Assembly: GCF_039621855.1 (NCBI RefSeq)
Contig: NZ_CP155071.1
Location: 2,170,001 to 2,234,000 of the forward strand
DNA: 64,000 bases
Source: Erwinia sp. HDF1-3R
GTDB lineage: Bacteria; Pseudomonadota; Gammaproteobacteria; Enterobacterales; Enterobacteriaceae
Reading direction: 5' to 3'
Shown piece by piece: positions 1-9,025 of this stretch. Made by a program: the position numbers and the translations under genes. Under the pieces are notes generated by a model. That model was not told where the DNA came from. It was given only the letters and a program-made list of their open reading frames with translations, and did not search any database. Positions within the stretch are counted from its first letter, which is position 1. Each line of letters opens with the position of its first letter.

Positions 1-440
1 AGGACTTTACAGACCACGGTGTTTTCTGTGACTTCAACCACTTCCATGCCGATCAGGCCGTCATCCACCAGCACGGTATTGCCGATTTTGAGATCTGAGG
101 CAAAACCCGGATAGGTGACCGCAACGCGTTCGGTGTTACCCACCACGGACTGGTCGGTGGTAAAGGTAAAGGTCTGGCCTGCTTTCAGCGCGGCATCGTT
201 GCCACCCTCCAGCTTCATGGTGCGAATTTCCGGGCCTTTCGTGTCCAGCAGGATCGCCGCCTGGTGGCCGGTGTTACTCATTACGGCGCGCAGATTGGCA
301 ATGCGTTTGCCGTGCTCTTCATAATCGCCGTGAGAGAAGTTAAGGCGCATTACGTTCATTCCCGCATCCAGCAGGTGAGTCAGCATTTCTTCCGATTCGG
401 TTTTTGGTCCGATAGTACAAACAATTTTGGTCTTTTTCAT
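1..440 (-). CDS. pykF: Pyruvate kinase I, N-terminal part (cut by window start)
   Basis: PykF converts phosphoenolpyruvate and ADP to pyruvate and ATP, the last step of glycolysis, in the cytosol. The 146 codons seen begin MKKTKIVCTIGPKTESEEML and include the substrate-site stretch MNVMRLNFSHGDYEEHG and LLDTKGPEIRTMKLEGGND, which runs into the B domain. These match the fructose-1,6-bisphosphate-activated type I enzyme of enterobacteria almost residue for residue. The reading frame stays open to base 1, so the rest of the roughly 470-residue protein lies outside the window. A Cra operator and a promoter are visible upstream, as in E. coli. The start codon is the ATG whose complement is at 438-440. 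Confidence 0.97.
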   Translation of the reverse strand, partial: MKKTKIVCTIGPKTESEEMLTHLLDAGMNVMRLNFSHGDYEEHGKRIANLRAVMSNTGHQAAILLDTKGPEIRTMKLEGGNDAALKAGQTFTFTTDQSVVGNTERVAVTYPGFASDLKIGNTVLVDDGLIGMEVVEVTENTVVCKV

Positions 441-658
441 GACGAGTTATCTATTAAGTTGTAATGGATGTGAGAGTGGCAATCCCGGCGCCGGTAAAAA
501 AGCCCCGGAGAAGAATTTTTGCTTGAGTCGTAAACTGCGGTACAGATTAAGAATAGGTGACAGTAGGGTCGTTTGCAGAGGAAGTTGAGACGCAGTTTCA
601 GCGCATGCGCAGCGAAGGGCGCAGGACGCTATCGTTTTTTGTAAAGGGCCAACCATAC
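441..658 (-). other. pykF 5' leader
   Basis: This non-coding leader of about 220 bases lies between the promoter/Cra region and the pykF start. E. coli pykF also has a long leader. A short open frame on this strand (447-746) overlaps the promoter and has no family resemblance, so I treat it as non-coding. No riboswitch or strong terminator is apparent. Confidence 0.5.
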
Positions 659-673
659 GCTGAAACCATTCAA
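659..673 (-). promoter_or_regulatory. Cra (FruR) operator of pykF
   Basis: The minus strand reads TTGAATGGTTTCAGC, a match to the Cra consensus (TGAAWCGNTTNAA-type imperfect palindrome) and to the known E. coli pykF operator. It begins roughly 20 bases downstream of the predicted -10 box, a position that fits repression when Cra is free of fructose 1-phosphate. Confidence 0.78.
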
Positions 674-690
674 ATGAAACAACGTCGGTG

Positions 691-720
691 ATTATAGCGA
701 TTCGGGTAGACGAAAACCAA
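691..720 (-). promoter_or_regulatory. pykF sigma-70 promoter
   Basis: On the minus strand a perfect -10 TATAAT (691-696) follows a -35-like TTGGTT (715-720) with an 18-base spacer. It lies just upstream of the Cra operator and reads toward pykF. Confidence 0.6.
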
Positions 721-883
721 CTAAAAAGCATGATCTTATCCGTCAATTATTGCGTTAGCGCATGGTGTTGCGCAATAAAAACGGGCGCAGGGGCGTCACA
801 GCAAGGGACGAGCATAGTGCAAGCGGGAGATTGGTTGAGGGAGAAACACAGAAAAAGGTAACGCAGGAAGTGGCTATCAGGAG

Positions 884-960
884 TGGTGCGTTCTAGAGGA
901 CTCGAACCTCCGACCCCCACCATGTCAAGGTGGTGCTCTAACCAACTGAGCTAAGAACGC
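884..960 (-). tRNA. valV: tRNA-Val (GAC), copy 3 of the cluster
   Basis: This is a 77-nt cloverleaf on the minus strand beginning GCGTTCTTAGCTCAGTTGG. The acceptor arms GCGTTCT/AGAACGC pair fully. The anticodon loop is TTGACAT (anticodon GAC), the T-loop contains GGTTCGAGTCC, and CCA is encoded. It appears identical to the copy at 1050-1126 and is last in a three-gene transcript. Confidence 0.97.
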
Positions 961-968
961 ATAAATAC

Positions 969-1045
969 TGGTGCGTCCGAGTGGACTCGAACCACCGACC
1001 CCCACCATGTCAAGGTGGTGCTCTAACCAACTGAGCTACGGACGC
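969..1045 (-). tRNA. valW: tRNA-Val (GAC), copy 2 of the cluster
   Basis: A 77-nt tRNA beginning GCGTCCGTAGCTCAGTTGG, with GAC anticodon and encoded CCA. Its acceptor (GCGTCCG/CGGACGC) and T-arm differ from the flanking copies and match E. coli valW. Confidence 0.97.
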
Positions 1046-1049
1046 ACTG

Positions 1050-1126
1050 TGGTGCGTTCTAGAGGACTCGAACCTCCGACCCCCACCATGTCAAGGTGGT
1101 GCTCTAACCAACTGAGCTAAGAACGC
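1050..1126 (-). tRNA. valV: tRNA-Val (GAC), copy 1 of the cluster
   Basis: A 77-nt tRNA, promoter-proximal, with the same sequence as the copy at 884-960: acceptor GCGTTCT/AGAACGC, anticodon GAC, CCA encoded. E. coli has two genes at this locus (valV, valW), so this genome carries an extra valV-like copy. Confidence 0.97.
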
Positions 1127-1157
1127 ATCATTACTGTATTGCTAACAGCGGGGACGA

Positions 1158-1186
1158 ATATTAACGACAGCGTTACCGCCTGGCAA
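1158..1186 (-). promoter_or_regulatory. Promoter of the tRNA-Val cluster
   Basis: The minus strand has -35 TTGCCA (1181-1186), a 17-base spacer and -10 TAATAT (1158-1163). A GC-rich discriminator (CGTCCCCGC) follows, a hallmark of stringently controlled stable-RNA promoters. Confidence 0.7.
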
Positions 1187-1274
1187 GCAGAATCCGCTTT
1201 TTTCTGTGTGACTGCTGCGCAACTGTGCGAAGCGCAGCATATTTAAGCATGCCTGCACAAAAAATGTCGGAAAA

Positions 1275-2648
1275 TTAGTGTGCTGCACGTGCCAGAATCC
1301 GCTCGGCTGGCTGACGCTGCAGGCGGCGGATACGCCAGACCATCATGATTGCAGCGGAGGTCAGACCGATGATAAACCCCATCCAGAAACCCGCCGGGCC
1401 CAGCGGTGAAACCACCCAGTCTGTCATCGCCAGCACATACCCACAGGGCAGGCCGAGCACCCAATAAGCCGTAAAGGTGATAAAGAAGATCGAACGCGTA
1501 TCTTTGTAACCGCGCAGAATGCCACTGCCAATCACCTGGATTGAATCGGAAATCTGATACACCGCAGCCAGCAGCATCAGCTGAGCGGCCAGCGTAACCA
1601 CGGCCGGATTATCGTTGTAAAGCAGCGCTATCTGCTCGCGAAACATCACGGTAAACAATGCGGTCATACAGGCCATGGTTATCCCGACGCCCTGTGCCGT
1701 CCAGGCGGACACCCGAGCCGCGTCGGCCGATCCCTGCCCAAGCCGGAAGCCCACGCGGATCGTCGTCGCCACGCCCAGTGAAAGCGGCATAACGAACATT
1801 AACGAACTGAAATTCAGCGCGATCTGATGCCCGGCAACCTCGACGATCCCCATGGGGGAGACCAGCAGCGCGACAACCGCGAACAGCGTGACCTCGAAAA
1901 ACAGCGCCAGCGCAACCGGCAGGCCTAATGTAAACAGACGCCAGAGCACTGTGCTATCTGGCGCACTCAGGCGCGTCGGCAGACGGATATCACGCATTGA
2001 ATGCGCGCGGTGGATCCAGAGTTTCATTACCACAAACATTACCCAGTAGACCGAAGCCGTCGCCACTCCACAGCCCACGCCGCCCAGCGCGGGCATGCCA
2101 AAATGGCCATAGATAAAGATATAGTTAACCGGGATATTTACCATCAAACCCAGGAAGCCAATAATCATGCCGGGCAGGGTTTTAGCCAGTCCTTCGCACT
2201 GATTGCGCGCCACCTGAAAGAACAGATAGCCTGGCGCGCCCCACAGCAGCGCATGCAGATAGCCTGTCGCTTTGTCCGCCAGCGTCGGGTCAATATTGTG
2301 CATGCTGCGAATGACAAAACCGGCGTTATAAAGCAGCACCATCACCACGGCGGCCGCCACCGCCGCCAGCCAGTATGCCTGGCGTACCTGATGCGCAATG
2401 CGCTCCCGACGACCCGAACCATTATACTGCGCCACCACCGGCGTCAGTGACAGCAGCAAACCGTGTCCAAAGAGAATGGCGGGCAGCCAGATTGAGGTGC
2501 CCACGGCAACCGCGGCCATATCCGTGGCGCTAACAGCGCCGGCCATAATCGTATCGACGAATCCCATAGCGGACTGAGCCACCTGAGCAAAGATCACTGG
2601 GATCGCCAGCGCTAATAACTGACGCGCCTCAATAAGGTACTTCTGCAC
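1275..2648 (-). CDS. mdtK: MATE-family multidrug/Na+ antiporter
   Basis: MdtK (YdhE/NorM) is an inner-membrane exporter that expels cationic drugs such as fluoroquinolones in exchange for sodium or protons. The 457-residue product equals the E. coli length. It starts [20 protein letters not shown], has about 12 hydrophobic segments, and retains characteristic stretches such as GFVDTIMAG near the N-terminus, [13 protein letters not shown] around residue 160 and [19 protein letters not shown] in the C-terminal half. It is divergent from ribE, as in E. coli. No obvious dedicated regulator site was seen in the 230-base divergent region. Confidence 0.96.
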   Translation of the reverse strand: MQKYLIEARQLLALAIPVIFAQVAQSAMGFVDTIMAGAVSATDMAAVAVGTSIWLPAILFGHGLLLSLTPVVAQYNGSGRRERIAHQVRQAYWLAAVAAAVVMVLLYNAGFVIRSMHNIDPTLADKATGYLHALLWGAPGYLFFQVARNQCEGLAKTLPGMIIGFLGLMVNIPVNYIFIYGHFGMPALGGVGCGVATASVYWVMFVVMKLWIHRAHSMRDIRLPTRLSAPDSTVLWRLFTLGLPVALALFFEVTLFAVVALLVSPMGIVEVAGHQIALNFSSLMFVMPLSLGVATTIRVGFRLGQGSADAARVSAWTAQGVGITMACMTALFTVMFREQIALLYNDNPAVVTLAAQLMLLAAVYQISDSIQVIGSGILRGYKDTRSIFFITFTAYWVLGLPCGYVLAMTDWVVSPLGPAGFWMGFIIGLTSAAIMMVWRIRRLQRQPAERILARAAH

Positions 2649-2879
2649 ACGAACACCTGTTTATATTTATGTAGAAGGGAGCCTGGCTGCCGCAATATCG
2701 CACTGAACACCGCGTTTAACAGCAGGGCTGGCCGATCAGTGTAATGTTCGCAGAGCAAATAGCCAATCTTAGCCGGAAAAATAGCGCAGACTGTCGGAGT
2801 AAAAAAACCGTGGGCGTTTGGATTTACGCGTAAGCCAGGGCAAACTAACAGGTAGAATACTCTATTTGAGGTGATAACC

Positions 2880-3536
2880 ATGTTTACCGGTATTGTGCAG
2901 GGCACCGCCGAACTGCTCGCGATTGACGATAAGCCTAATTTCCGCACCCACACCGTGCGACTTCCGCCCGACATGCTGCCAGGTCTGGAGTTGGGCGCGT
3001 CCGTTTCTCATAATGGCTGTTGCCTGACGGTGACGGAAATAAACGGCGACCGGGTAAATTTCGATCTGGTCAAAGAGACGCTGCGCATCACTAATCTGGG
3101 CGATCTCAGTATTGGCGATTACGTCAACGTCGAGCGGGCAGCAAAATTCAGTGATGAAATTGGTGGTCATCTCATGTCTGGCCATATTATGACCACGGCA
3201 GAGATTTGCAAAATTCTTATCTCAGAAAATAACCGCGAAATCTGGTTTAAACCGCGTGATGCGGAGCAGATGAAATATATCCTGCATAAAGGATTTGTTG
3301 GCATTGATGGAATAAGCCTGACGATTGGAGAAGTGACAAAAACCCGTTTCTGCGTACACCTTATTCCTGAAACGCTGGCGAGGACCACGCTGGGGGCCAA
3401 ACGTCTGGGGGATCGCGTAAATATTGAAATCGATCCGCACACTCAGGCGATCGTTGAAACCGTCGAACGCGTACTGGCACAGCGTGACGCCCTGCTTAGC
3501 CAGGCTGTCGCTCAGGACGCCCCAGAACCACGCTAA
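2880..3536 (+). CDS. ribE: Riboflavin synthase alpha chain
   Basis: It dismutates two 6,7-dimethyl-8-ribityllumazine molecules to riboflavin plus a pyrimidinedione, the final riboflavin step. At 218 aa it is slightly longer than the E. coli protein (RibC/RibE, 213 aa). The two lumazine-binding barrels are visible: the first starts MFTGIVQG and contains [12 protein letters not shown]; the second starts near residue 98 (GGHLMSGHI) and contains [13 protein letters not shown] chose the ATG at 2880, which follows GAGGTGAT. A GTG nine bases earlier would bury that ribosome-binding site inside the coding sequence. No FMN riboswitch is recognisable upstream. The C-terminal DAPEPR tail is the part that differs most from E. 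coli. Confidence 0.96.
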   Translation: MFTGIVQGTAELLAIDDKPNFRTHTVRLPPDMLPGLELGASVSHNGCCLTVTEINGDRVNFDLVKETLRITNLGDLSIGDYVNVERAAKFSDEIGGHLMSGHIMTTAEICKILISENNREIWFKPRDAEQMKYILHKGFVGIDGISLTIGEVTKTRFCVHLIPETLARTTLGAKRLGDRVNIEIDPHTQAIVETVERVLAQRDALLSQAVAQDAPEPR

Positions 3537-3587
3537 ACCGCCTGTAAGCTATAGCTGATAAAAGCGCCGTAGCGAAATGACAGGCAT

Positions 3588-3620
3588 AAAAAGGCCGGCG
3601 TAAATAACGCCGGCCTTTTA
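3588..3620. terminator. Bidirectional terminator ribE/cfa
   Basis: AAAAGGCCGGCG and CGCCGGCCTTTT form a 12-bp arm hairpin around a short AT loop, with a T run on each strand. It lies between the convergent ribE and cfa genes. Confidence 0.9.
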
Positions 3621-3631
3621 GCGGACCAGGA

Positions 3632-4780
3632 TTAATGTGGGACGCGAAGTCCCCCTTCAATTCCGTGGGTAAACATCACCTGCCAGAGCTGCATATGGCG
3701 TGCACGAAAGGCCCCTGCACAGGCATTAAGATAATAAATAAACATGCGTTTAAAGCGCTCACCGTACTTTTCTGAAAGCTCAGGCCACACTGCAAGAAAA
3801 CGATCAATCCACGCCATCAGCGTGGTGTCATAGTCCGGGCCGAAATTATGCCAGTCTTCCATAACGAAGTGAGGTTCGCTGGCCTCAGCAATATGGCTTA
3901 CCGAGGGCAGGCGACCATTAGGGAATATATATCTGTCCAGCCAGGGATCAACATTCTCGCCGGTCGTATTCGCCCCAATGGTATGCAGCAGGAAAAGCCC
4001 ATCCGGCTTAAGATTTCGGTTCACCACGTTAAAGTAGGTGGCGTAATTCTTAGGGCCGACATGTTCAAACATCCCCACGGAAACAATCCGATCGTACTGT
4101 TCATTCAGATCGCGGTAGTCCTGTAAAAGGATAGTGACATCCAATCCTTCACAGCGCTGCTGAGCCATTTTTTGCTGTTCGGCAGAGATAGTGACGCCAG
4201 AAACGCGAACGCCATAGTGACGCGCTGCATATTCTGCCAGCCCGCCCCAGCCGCAGCCGATATCCAGAAGGGACATACCGGGCGCTAATTGCAGCTTTTC
4301 GCAAATCATTTTTAATTTTGCATTCTGCGCATCCTCCAGCGTCCGGGCTTCCTTCCAGTAACCGCAGGAGTACTGCATATGGGAATCAAGCATCAGAGAA
4401 AACAGATCGTTGCCGAGGTCGTAATGTTCCTTTCCTACTATCCACGCGCGCTTTCTTGACTGCTGATTGGTTAGTCTTGCGGCGGCAATACGTAAGGTAT
4501 CTTTGAAATGATGGGGGAGTTTCTCATCGAGCTTCGCCAGTAATACGCGATGAAAGAACATGTCCATTCTTTCACACTCCCACCAGCCATCCATATAGCT
4601 TTCACCCAGCCCCAGTGAGCCTTCCTGTAGCACGCGCTTAAAAAAGGCAGGGTTGGTTACCTGAATATCCCACGGGCGCGTACCATTAACGTCGATATCT
4701 GCACTGCGCAACATCTCCTGAACGATTCTGTACCACTGATTCTCTTCCAGGCTCACTTCTTCTATACACGATGAACTCAT
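3632..4780 (-). CDS. cfa: Cyclopropane-fatty-acyl-phospholipid synthase
   Basis: Cfa transfers a methylene group from S-adenosylmethionine to cis double bonds of membrane phospholipid acyl chains, protecting stationary-phase cells against acid and other stress. The 382 residues match the E. coli length. The SAM-binding motif LDIGCGWGGLAEYAA lies near residue 170, followed by VTILLQDYRDLNEQYDRIVS and VGMFEHVGPKNY of the catalytic core. Start: a longer frame is open back to 4924, but the ATG at 4780 (MSSSCIEEVS, as in E. coli) follows GGAGAGACT and is preferred. It is convergent with ribE and shares its terminator. Confidence 0.96.
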   Translation of the reverse strand: MSSSCIEEVSLEENQWYRIVQEMLRSADIDVNGTRPWDIQVTNPAFFKRVLQEGSLGLGESYMDGWWECERMDMFFHRVLLAKLDEKLPHHFKDTLRIAAARLTNQQSRKRAWIVGKEHYDLGNDLFSLMLDSHMQYSCGYWKEARTLEDAQNAKLKMICEKLQLAPGMSLLDIGCGWGGLAEYAARHYGVRVSGVTISAEQQKMAQQRCEGLDVTILLQDYRDLNEQYDRIVSVGMFEHVGPKNYATYFNVVNRNLKPDGLFLLHTIGANTTGENVDPWLDRYIFPNGRLPSVSHIAEASEPHFVMEDWHNFGPDYDTTLMAWIDRFLAVWPELSEKYGERFKRMFIYYLNACAGAFRARHMQLWQVMFTHGIEGGLRVPH

Positions 4781-5193
4781 AGTCTCTCCATCACCCTGTG
4801 TGGTTGATACCCGAGAAATAGAAAAAACAATTCCTACGGGATTTTGAGAATACGCACACGCTAGCGTACGTCTGATTTCCGGCGTTACAGAGGATTGAAT
4901 ATAAATATTAGCAGAGTAGAGCAACGGGGATGCACGGATTAAATCCAGACTACCCTGTCAGAATTGAAAATTTACCTTTTATTTCTCGTTTAACCGTCAG
5001 ACTTGCTGAAAGCATAAGAGGCCTGGCAGGTATTCCCGATATCCTTCACCCTGCTGGCAGGTTATCTGCCAGCAAAGCGGAGGGTTATCAGGCGGAAATT
5101 GTTATTTTTTTACCCAGCGAAACGAGTATATGCTCACCCCTGACAATATTCAAATGTTTATTGTTAGGTTGCTAACTAAGAGTATTCAGCACG
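4781..5193. other. cfa upstream region / punC 3' region
   Basis: A 413-base AT-rich spacer that should hold the cfa promoters and leader; in E. coli the cfa leader is a target of small RNAs. A perfect 8-bp hairpin GCTGGCAG-GTTAT-CTGCCAGC lies at 5053-5073 without a following T run. A frame at 4930-5175 (81 aa) lacks a ribosome-binding site and any family resemblance. Confidence 0.4.
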
Positions 5194-6384
5194 TTAACGA
5201 CTACTTTCAGCGCGATGCAGTGACGTTTCTGCCGCTTTTGTACGCTGTAAAATATAGCCGATTATGGCAAAAAGGACAGTCGACAGCATAACCAGCGAGG
5301 TAGACCACAGCGGGCGGGTAAGAAATGAGGAGATCAGCAGGCTGGCCACGCAGCAAAGCCCCAGCTGGAGCGTATTTTGCAGCGCCGCGGCCTTACCGCT
5401 GGCCTGCGGGAAGGGAAGCAGGGCATTCGAGACAACAATCGGATACAGCGCACCGTTCGCCAGGGCAATGCCGCAGAACGGCAGCAGCAGCGCATACACA
5501 GAGGGGGTCGCCTGCTGAGCCGCGATAAAAAATGCAATAATGCTCAGGCTGTACAGGCCAAGCAGCCAGGGCAGAAGTGAGCCGCCTTCCGTACGCTTAA
5601 GCAGGGTTCGACAGCCATAGCCGCCGGTCAGAAAGGCCAGCGTCTGAGGGAAGTAGCTCAGGCCAATGCTGCCAGGTGACATGCCCAGCGCGGATAAGAT
5701 AAACGGCGAACCGGTCAGCCAGGCAAAGAAGCTGGCAGAGCAGGCGGCGTACATCAGCACGTTACCGCTGTAAACAGGAGATTTCAGCAGGGTTAGAAAA
5801 CCCGTCTTCTTATCGCCTTTTTTTGGCATAACGCGTGGTGTTGCTGTCAAAAAGAGCGTGCAAACCAGCAGTAGTAGCGTAATGACCATCAGGGCAATAA
5901 AAATTGCGCGCCAGCCGAAATGGTTGAGCAGCCAGGCGCCTAGCAGGGGAGCCAGTGCCGGAGAGAGTGCTACCAGCGGCATGATTGTGGCAAAAACCTT
6001 GCTGGCCTGGGTGGCGGAATAGCGGTCAATCACCAGCGCCTGCCAGGTTACGGCGGCCGCGCAGATGCCAATGGCCTGCACAAAGCGCAGCACCAGCAGA
6101 AGGGTGGCATTGTGCACCCACCACATTCCGGCACAGCTGATGGCAAACAGGCTCAGACCCATTAGCAGCACCGGACGACGGCCGATTCGATCGGAGAGAG
6201 GGCCCCATATCAGCTGCGCACAGGCAAAGCCCGCCAGAAAGAGACTCAGGCTGGCACCGATAGCTCCCGCGTCGGTTTGCAGATCCTGCTGCATCAGCGT
6301 AAAGGCAGGCAGATACATATCGGTGGCCAGAAAGCCGATGACGCTAAGCAGCGCCAGGTAAAGGGTAAAAAGTTTTGCAGGCAT
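5194..6384 (-). CDS. punC: Purine (ribo)nucleoside MFS transporter
   Basis: This is the ortholog of E. coli YdhC, later named PunC, a Bcr/CflA-type major facilitator linked to adenosine/purine nucleoside uptake. The 396 residues carry about 12 membrane segments. An MFS motif [14 protein letters not shown], lies near residue 60, and the family stretches [20 protein letters not shown] and [19 protein letters not shown] are present. It is divergent from its LysR regulator gene punR, with a 113-base shared control region, as in E. coli. The function is transferred from E. coli by orthology and synteny; the sequence alone shows only an MFS exporter/importer. Confidence 0.9.
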   Translation of the reverse strand: MPAKLFTLYLALLSVIGFLATDMYLPAFTLMQQDLQTDAGAIGASLSLFLAGFACAQLIWGPLSDRIGRRPVLLMGLSLFAISCAGMWWVHNATLLLVLRFVQAIGICAAAVTWQALVIDRYSATQASKVFATIMPLVALSPALAPLLGAWLLNHFGWRAIFIALMVITLLLLVCTLFLTATPRVMPKKGDKKTGFLTLLKSPVYSGNVLMYAACSASFFAWLTGSPFILSALGMSPGSIGLSYFPQTLAFLTGGYGCRTLLKRTEGGSLLPWLLGLYSLSIIAFFIAAQQATPSVYALLLPFCGIALANGALYPIVVSNALLPFPQASGKAAALQNTLQLGLCCVASLLISSFLTRPLWSTSLVMLSTVLFAIIGYILQRTKAAETSLHRAESSR

Positions 6385-6497
6385 TTTTTTGCTCTTAATT
6401 TCAGAAGAATATAACGGCGCAGAGTGTAAGTGCGTGTCAGAGTCGTTGTGAAACGCTAATATTTGTCCATTGCGTTCAAAAAATTTGCAGGCAGAAA

Positions 6498-7415
6498 ATG
6501 TGGTCAGAACATTCCCTCGAAGTGATTGATGCCGTTGCCCGAAATGGCAGCTTTACCGCCGCTGCTGCTGAGCTGCACCGGGTCCCCTCCGCTATCAGCT
6601 ATACCGTACGTCAGCTGGAAGAGTGGCTGGCCGTTCCGCTGTTTACACGCCGTCATCGCGATGTCGAACTGACCGAGGCGGGACGCTACTTCATTCAGGA
6701 GGGGCGGAGCGTAATCAAAAAAATGCTTGCCACCCGGCGTCAGTGCCAGCAGGTAGCAAACGGCTGGCGCGGGCAGCTAAATATCGCCGTAGACAGGATA
6801 GTGAAACCCCAGCGCACCCGGCAGCTGGTTGTCGATTTCTACCGTCATTTCCCGGATATGGAATTACACCTTTCCCCGGAGGTGTTTAATGGCGTGTGGG
6901 ATGCGCTGGCGGATGGCCGGGTAGATGTGGCGATTGGCGCAACTCAGGCAATACCCGTTGGCGGGCGCTTTGCCTTTCGCAATATGGGCGCGCTGAACTG
7001 GCGCTGTGTGGTTAGCGCCCGCCATCCTTTGACAGAAATCTCAGGACCGGTCAGCGAGGAAGCCATCCGCGAATGGCCCTCTCTGACGCTGGAAGACACG
7101 TCCCGCGCGCTGCCCAAACGCACTACCTGGACGCTGGATAATCAGCGTCGGCTGGTGGTGCCCGATTGGGAAAGCGCTGCGGACTGCCTGCTGGCCGGGC
7201 TTTGCGTCGGAATGGTGCCAGGACATTTTGCCCGTCCGCTGCTGAGCAGCGGCGCACTGACGGAACTTGTGCTCACCGCGACATTTCCCGACAGCCCCTG
7301 CTGCGTCAGCTGGTCGCAGCAGCAGGCCAGCCCCGCGCTGGGCTGGCTGCTCGACTATCTTGGCGACACCGGGACGCTCAATAATGAGTGGCTGAACGAG
7401 GGGGCAGAGGAGTGA
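6498..7415 (+). CDS. punR: LysR-type regulator PunR (YdhB)
   Basis: A DNA-binding activator of punC in response to adenosine in E. coli. The 305-residue protein begins [19 protein letters not shown]. It has the N-terminal LysR winged helix ([20 protein letters not shown], residues about 19-38) and a periplasmic-binding-protein-like effector domain. The stretch [20 protein letters not shown] is strongly conserved with E. coli YdhB. It is divergent from punC and convergent with purR, whose stop codon lies only 18 bases away with no clear terminator between them. Confidence 0.92.
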   Translation: MWSEHSLEVIDAVARNGSFTAAAAELHRVPSAISYTVRQLEEWLAVPLFTRRHRDVELTEAGRYFIQEGRSVIKKMLATRRQCQQVANGWRGQLNIAVDRIVKPQRTRQLVVDFYRHFPDMELHLSPEVFNGVWDALADGRVDVAIGATQAIPVGGRFAFRNMGALNWRCVVSARHPLTEISGPVSEEAIREWPSLTLEDTSRALPKRTTWTLDNQRRLVVPDWESAADCLLAGLCVGMVPGHFARPLLSSGALTELVLTATFPDSPCCVSWSQQQASPALGWLLDYLGDTGTLNNEWLNEGAEE

Positions 7416-7432
7416 GCAGGCGGCTAATGGCG

Positions 7433-8458
7433 TTAGCGGCGATAGTCTACAAAGGGACCATCCGCCACTGAACGACGCTCGATCAGGCTGGGATGAACTT
7501 CAATCGTCTGTGGCTCCTCACGCTTGCTGGTAATACGATCCAGCAGCATTTCAAAGGCCGTTTCGCCCAGCCTCTCTTTTGGCTGGTGAACGGTGGTCAG
7601 GGCAGGGGTGAAGTAGCGCGCGTTGCGCACGTTATCATAGCCGATGACCGAGATATCCTGGGGTACGCGCAGACCCATCTCATCAGCGGCACAAATCGCC
7701 CCCATCGCCATAATATCGCCGCCGCAGAATACGGCGGTAGGACGCTGCTTCTGGGATAAAATTTGCTGCATGGCACGATAGCCAGATTCGGGTTCGAAAT
7801 CACCCTGTACCCGCCACTCATCGCGCAGGGTGATCCCCGCTTCGGATAGCGCCTTTAGAAAACCGGCATGACGGCCACCGCCGGTGTTACGTTCCAGCTG
7901 ACCGGGAATGACGCCAATATCGCGATGGCCGCGCTCAATCAGATAGCGGCCTGCCAGATAACCCCCCTCAAAGGCGTTATCCAGCACCGTATCCGTAAAA
8001 TCACCGCGTGACTCGCTCCAGTCCATGACGACCATAGGAATATTTCGGTTATCTTCAAGCATCTGGATCAGTTCATCAGGATACTCGGAGCACATCACCA
8101 GCAGGCCATCGACGCGCTTTTGCGCCATCATTGACAGATACGCCTGCTGTTTGACCAGATCGTTGTGCGCATTGCCCAGAATCAGGGTGTAACCGCTGGC
8201 AAAGCAGCTGTTCTCCACGGCTTCAATAATCTCGGCAAAGTAGGGCGCCTCGCTGGACGTTGCCAGCAGGCCGATGGTCCGGGTGTGATTAACCTTGAGA
8301 CTGCGGGCGACGGCACTTGGCGAATAATGCAGTTCGCGGATGGCAGTCCATACTGCTTCCCGCGTGGCTTCGGCCACAAAGCGCGTTTTATTAATGACGT
8401 GGGACACCGTGGTGGTCGACACCCCGGCGCGTTTAGCCACATCTTTGATTGTTGCCAT
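7433..8458 (-). CDS. purR: Purine biosynthesis repressor (LacI family)
   Basis: PurR represses the pur regulon when bound to hypoxanthine or guanine. Its 341 residues match the E. coli length. It starts with the LacI-type helix-turn-helix [20 protein letters not shown], followed by the hinge helix with the minor-groove residues ([10 protein letters not shown]) and a PBP-like core ending [20 protein letters not shown]. It sits next to punR/punC and ynhF as in E. coli. A PurR-type operator in its own leader (8504-8519) indicates autoregulation. Confidence 0.97.
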   Translation of the reverse strand: MATIKDVAKRAGVSTTTVSHVINKTRFVAEATREAVWTAIRELHYSPSAVARSLKVNHTRTIGLLATSSEAPYFAEIIEAVENSCFASGYTLILGNAHNDLVKQQAYLSMMAQKRVDGLLVMCSEYPDELIQMLEDNRNIPMVVMDWSESRGDFTDTVLDNAFEGGYLAGRYLIERGHRDIGVIPGQLERNTGGGRHAGFLKALSEAGITLRDEWRVQGDFEPESGYRAMQQILSQKQRPTAVFCGGDIMAMGAICAADEMGLRVPQDISVIGYDNVRNARYFTPALTTVHQPKERLGETAFEMLLDRITSKREEPQTIEVHPSLIERRSVADGPFVDYRR

Positions 8459-8503
8459 GAAATTACTACTCCTGCACTTACCGCAACATGCTGATAAGTA
8501 TAT

Positions 8504-8519
8504 TGTTAAACGATTGCCT
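8504..8519 (-). promoter_or_regulatory. PurR operator in the purR leader
   Basis: The minus strand reads AGGCAATCGTTTAACA, close to the PUR box (ACGCAAACGTTTTCNT) and to the E. coli purR O1 site. It lies 46 bases upstream of the start codon, consistent with autorepression. Confidence 0.65.
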
Positions 8520-8620
8520 GAAACGGCAAAATCCGTCGCCGTTTTTTATGAATATTCGGTGGCGTCAGTAAGGAAAAGGGGGCAGTCAGCCAGGCCTGTT
8601 GCGTCGGTTGCAGACCGCGA

Positions 8621-8636
8621 ACGCAACCCGTTGCGC
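8621..8636. promoter_or_regulatory. Possible second PUR-box-like palindrome
   Basis: ACGCAACCCGTTGCGC keeps the outer ACGCAA/TTGCG arms of a PUR box, but its centre is CCCG instead of the usual ACGT-like core. It lies between ynhF and purR and could serve either gene. Confidence 0.3.
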
Positions 8637-8742
8637 AACGAAATGGAATTCTAACAAGGCTGAGCAGAGAAAACGAGATTTTTACCGCCGGGTGTGGGAA
8701 AATTGATGGCGACACAAACTGTAAGGGTATAAAGGAGTTTCT

Positions 8743-8832
8743 GTGGACACCGATCTGAAATTGTCTCTGCTGACCACCGGTAGTGCGCTGTTAATGATTA
8801 TTATTTTCAGCTTTACCGCCGTCATGCACTAA
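8743..8832 (+). CDS. ynhF: YnhF-family small membrane protein
   Basis: A 29-residue protein that starts with GTG after a strong AAAGGAG (8731-8737), six bases before it. It begins MDTDLKLSLL, consists mostly of one hydrophobic segment, and ends TAVMH. E. coli YnhF has the same length, the same TDLK start and the same place beside purR. Its function is unknown; in E. coli it is an inner-membrane peptide. A terminator follows the stop codon directly. Confidence 0.88.
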   Translation: MDTDLKLSLLTTGSALLMIIIFSFTAVMH

Positions 8833-8869
8833 AAAAAACAGGCCGATCGTCAGATCGGCCTGTTTTTTA
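8833..8869. terminator. Terminator of ynhF
   Basis: An A-rich arm, then GGCCGATC-GTCA-GATCGGCC, then a T run. The same hairpin and loop recur at 10193-10227 on the far side of the unknown gene at 9026-9838. Confidence 0.9.
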
Positions 8870-9025
8870 CTTTAGCGATATCGTGCCGCTACCGCGTCGA
8901 TGGGACACTCCTCAGAAACCGACAGGCGCTTTGCTATTTCTGCGAGATAAGAGATAAAAGAATGTGCTGATCCACTTTCTAGTATTGACTAACCTAAAAT
9001 AAAACCAGCTTACGTCAGGCATTGT

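Noticed and set aside
2649..2879. FMN riboswitch upstream of ribE
   Set aside because: The conserved RFN-element core (AGGGYAGGGTGA-type boxes) is not visible; in enterobacteria the element usually precedes ribB instead.
4930..5175. 81-codon plus-strand frame between cfa and punC
   Set aside because: No ribosome-binding site, no similarity I can recall, and it overlaps the expected cfa promoter region.
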